Below are positions 62,701-64,000 of a DNA stretch of 64,000 bases, piece after piece (the stretch's first letter is position 1; each line of letters begins with the position of its first letter). A program made the position numbers and the translations under genes. Origin of the DNA: Ideonella sp. (lineage in GTDB: Bacteria; Pseudomonadota; Gammaproteobacteria; Burkholderiales; Burkholderiaceae_C); NCBI GenBank assembly GCA_015075165.1, contig JABTUY010000012.1, forward strand, positions 22,962 to 86,961, read 5' to 3'. The notes below the pieces were generated by a model. That model was given only the letters and a program-made list of their open reading frames with translations, did not search any database and was not told the DNA's origin.

Positions 62701-64000
62701 TGTGCTCGATCACGATCAGCGAGTGGCCGCCTTCGAGCAGCTTGCGCAGCGCGCGCATCAGCTTGGCGATGTCGTCGAAGTGCAGCCCGGTGGTCGGCTC
62801 GTCGAACAGGAACAGCGTGCCCTTGCGCGCCGCCGGCTGCTGCGGCGCGCCCACCGCCTGCGCCAGGAAGCCCGCCAGCTTCAGCCGCTGCGCCTCGCCG
62901 CCCGACAGCGTCGGCACCGGCTGGCCGAGACGCACGTAGTCGAGGCCGACGTCGACGATCGGCTGCAGCCGCGCGAGCACCTCGCGGTCGTCGCGGAACA
63001 GCACACACGCCTCGGCCACCGTGAGGTCGAGCACATCGGCCACCGACAGCTGGCGCGCGCCGCGCACCAGGTGCACGTCGAGGATCTCGGCGCGGTAGCG
63101 GCGGCCGTCGCAGTCGGGGCAGCGCAGGTAGACGTCGGACAGGAACTGCATCTCCACATGCTCGAAGCCCGAGCCGCCGCAGGTCGGGCAGCGCCCGTCG
63201 CCCGAGTTGAAGCTGAACTTGGCGGCGGTGTAGCTGCGCTCGCGCGCCAGCGGCGCGATGGCGAACAGCTCGCGGATGGCGTCCCAGGCGCCCACGTAGC
63301 TCACGGGGTTGGAGCGCGCCGTCTTGCCGATGGGGGTCTGGTCCACGAACACCACGTCGCCCAGGTGGTCGGCGCCCAGCAGGCGCTCGTGCGCGCCGGG
63401 CGATTCCGTGGCCTTGCCGAAGTGGCGCATGAGCGCGGGCGCCAGCACGTCCTGGATCAGCGTGGACTTGCCCGAGCCCGAAACGCCAGTGACGGTCACC
63501 AGGCGCTGCAGCGGGAACTCCACGCTCACGTCCCGCAGGTTGTGCTCGCGCGCGCCTTCGAGGATCAGGCGCGGCGTGGCATCCGTCACCAGGCGCTTGA
63601 GCCCGGTGCCGACATGCTTGTGCCCGCCCAGGTACTGGCCGGTGAGCGTGGGTGCGTGGCGCAGCGCGGCCACCGTGCCATCGAACACGATCTGCCCGCC
63701 GCGCTCGCCGGGGGCGGGACCCATGTCGATGATGCGGTCGGCCGCGAACATCACGGCGGGGTCGTGTTCCACCACCACCAGGGTGTTGCCCGCGTCGCGC
63801 AGGCGCAGCATGGCCTCGGTGATGCGGTGCATGTCGCGCGGGTGCAGGCCGATACTGGGCTCGTCGAGCACGAACAGGGTGTTGACCAGGCTGGTGCCCA
63901 GCGCCGTGGTGAGGTTGATGCGCTGCACCTCGCCGCCGGACAGCGTGCGGCTTTGCCGGTCCAGCGTGAGGTAGCCTATGCCCACGTCGCACAGGTACTT
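59708..64000 (-). CDS. uvrA: Tandem-duplicated excinuclease ABC subunit A, 5' end outside the window
   Basis: Damage-sensing ABC-type ATPase of nucleotide excision repair. The frame is open from the right edge to 59708 (1430 residues seen), far beyond the usual 940. It holds the C-terminal part of one UvrA (edge to about 62560) and then, after a short linker with two REGVPL repeats, a whole second UvrA (about 62430-59708). Each copy shows LSGGE ABC signatures, Walker GVSGSGKST and Cys-pair zinc modules (CPTCGG, CPVCGT, CPGCEG). Such double UvrA proteins occur in some Burkholderiales; whether this is the main uvrA or a second one cannot be told here. Confidence 0.9.
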   Translation of the reverse strand, partial: KYLCDVGIGYLTLDRQSRTLSGGEVQRINLTTALGTSLVNTLFVLDEPSIGLHPRDMHRITEAMLRLRDAGNTLVVVEHDPAVMFAADRIIDMGPAPGERGGQIVFDGTVAALRHAPTLTGQYLGGHKHVGTGLKRLVTDATPRLILEGAREHNLRDVSVEFPLQRLVTVTGVSGSGKSTLIQDVLAPALMRHFGKATESPGAHERLLGADHLGDVVFVDQTPIGKTARSNPVSYVGAWDAIRELFAIAPLARERSYTAAKFSFNSGDGRCPTCGGSGFEHVEMQFLSDVYLRCPDCDGRRYRAEILDVHLVRGARQLSVADVLDLTVAEACVLFRDDREVLARLQPIVDVGLDYVRLGQPVPTLSGGEAQRLKLAGFLAQAVGAPQQPAARKGTLFLFDEPTTGLHFDDIAKLMRALRKLLEGGHSLIVIEHNLDVIRNADWVIDLGPEGGDGGGELVAAGTPEDLKAHGHSHTGRALREYEQALNLGEHAAREGVPLPTLAREGVPLQALLRAARAARGPEDDAIRIVNAREHNLKAMTVNVPRGKFNVVTGVSGSGKSTLAFDILFNEGQRRYLESLNAYARSIVQPAGRPEVDAVFGIPPTVAIEQRLSRGGRKSTVATTTEVWHFLRLLWVKLGLQRCVHDGAEVRPQSVESIAAQLLRDQRGVHVGLLAPLVVARKGVYTDLAKWAKARGHTHLRVDGAFVPVEPWPRLDRFKEHTLELPVGDLVIEPAREDELRTLLARALEAGKGVMHLLAPLDGLAAAMDAGPSGAAAGAGIGRVQVFSTKRACPVCGTSYPEPDPRMFSYNSKHGWCTTCVGTGLALTREQRKAYDDSVRSDDDRGREQSFPSEEPEVEGVGEHACADCGGTRLNPVSRAITFGGRAIVDVARDSVADVRRWIEALALAGRDADIARDVVAEIRSRLQFLEEVGLGYLTLDRAAPTLSGGEAQRIRLAAQLGSNLQGVCYVLDEPTIGLHPRDNRILLDALARLGDKGNTLVVVEHDEDTIRRAEHVIDIGPGAGQRGGRLVVEGTVQAVASNPDSVTGRFLAQPLVHPLQARRDVHGAKPALRLRGAHLHNLRDIDVNLPLQRLVAVTGVSGSGKSTLARDVLLANLQSMVGVRGKLPPLVGCRELEGWPAVDRVLEVDQTPIGKTPRSCPATYIGFWDTIRRLFTETLEAKARGYAAARFSFNTGDGRCPGCEGQGLRTIEMSFLPDVKVPCDQCRGARFNPETLAVTWRGRSIGEVLRMEVDEAVTFFASMPAIAHPLRLLHDVGLGYLTLGQPSPTLSGGEAQRIKLVTELSKVRDDVTRRGQQPPHTLYVLDEPTVGLHMADVERLIRVLHRLVDGGHSVLVIEHDLDVIAEADWVIDLGPEGGAGGGRVVATGTPEDLVARGTHTGRALQPVLARARRATAGSGVCSGVSSGGG

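Overview
The window is about 64 kb of GC-rich chromosome from a betaproteobacterium of the order Burkholderiales. Gene content and order both point to the Rubrivivax/Leptothrix/Methylibium side of the order (this placement is inference). The conserved Burkholderiales blocks are fmt-htpX, pgk-pyk-fbaA-purC, ffh-ccsA-pilS-pilR-ampD-nrdA-nrdB, hemA-prfA-prmC-grxD, proS-rppH-proB-obgE-rpmA-rplU-ispB, pilB-pilC-pilD-coaE-zapD-yacG and groES-groEL. No insertion sequence, integrase, phage gene, rRNA or CRISPR array was seen. Two tRNA genes are present, with anticodons CAT and CGG.

Layout. 1-5 kb: 3' part of fmt, the membrane protease htpX, a small lipoprotein, an azlC/azlD amino-acid exporter pair and pgk. 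5.1-16.1 kb: pyk, fbaA and purC. The pyk-fbaA link is split by about 7.5 kb that holds a 1116-residue SARP-like regulator (winged helix, BTAD, ATPase and TPR-like regions) and five genes for exported, lipidated or membrane proteins of unknown function. 16.1-17.7 kb: a TPR-like gene of unusually low GC converges on a Lys/Ala-repeat histone-H1-like gene. 17.9-27.7 kb, minus strand: nrdB, nrdA, ampD, the two-component pair pilR/pilS, a small membrane protein and ccsA. 27.8-38 kb: ffh, a DUF2726 protein, ftsY, tRNA-Met, miaB, hemA, prfA, prmC and grxD, followed by a collapsed ubiX remnant. 38.3-45.5 kb: lytic transglycosylase, proS, rppH, proB, obgE, the L27/L21 genes, ispB and tRNA-Pro. 45.6-51.2 kb: type IV pilus assembly genes pilB/C/D with coaE, zapD and yacG. 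51.2-64 kb: groESL under a CIRCE element, a DUF1631 protein, engB, cytochrome c4, msrPQ, and a double-length tandem UvrA that runs off the right edge.

Most notable signals. (1) The promoters of the SARP-like regulator and of the five-gene exported-protein operon carry the same pair of GGTAAC-type heptamers. In both, the repeats are 11 bp apart and end 10 bp before a -10-like hexamer. This is the arrangement known for SARP operators and suggests an autoregulated, apparently undescribed regulon. (2) The nrdA promoter combines two NrdR-like boxes exactly 31 bp apart, overlapping the -10 and abutting the -35, with two DnaA-like boxes upstream. (3) ubiX survives only as its N- and C-terminal ends. 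(4) UvrA is a tandem duplication in one reading frame. (5) A perfect 15-bp inverted repeat covers the groES stop codon between groES and groEL.

Starts were chosen from RBS spacing, family alignment from memory and overlap with neighbours. No database search was possible, so family names rest on recognised motifs.
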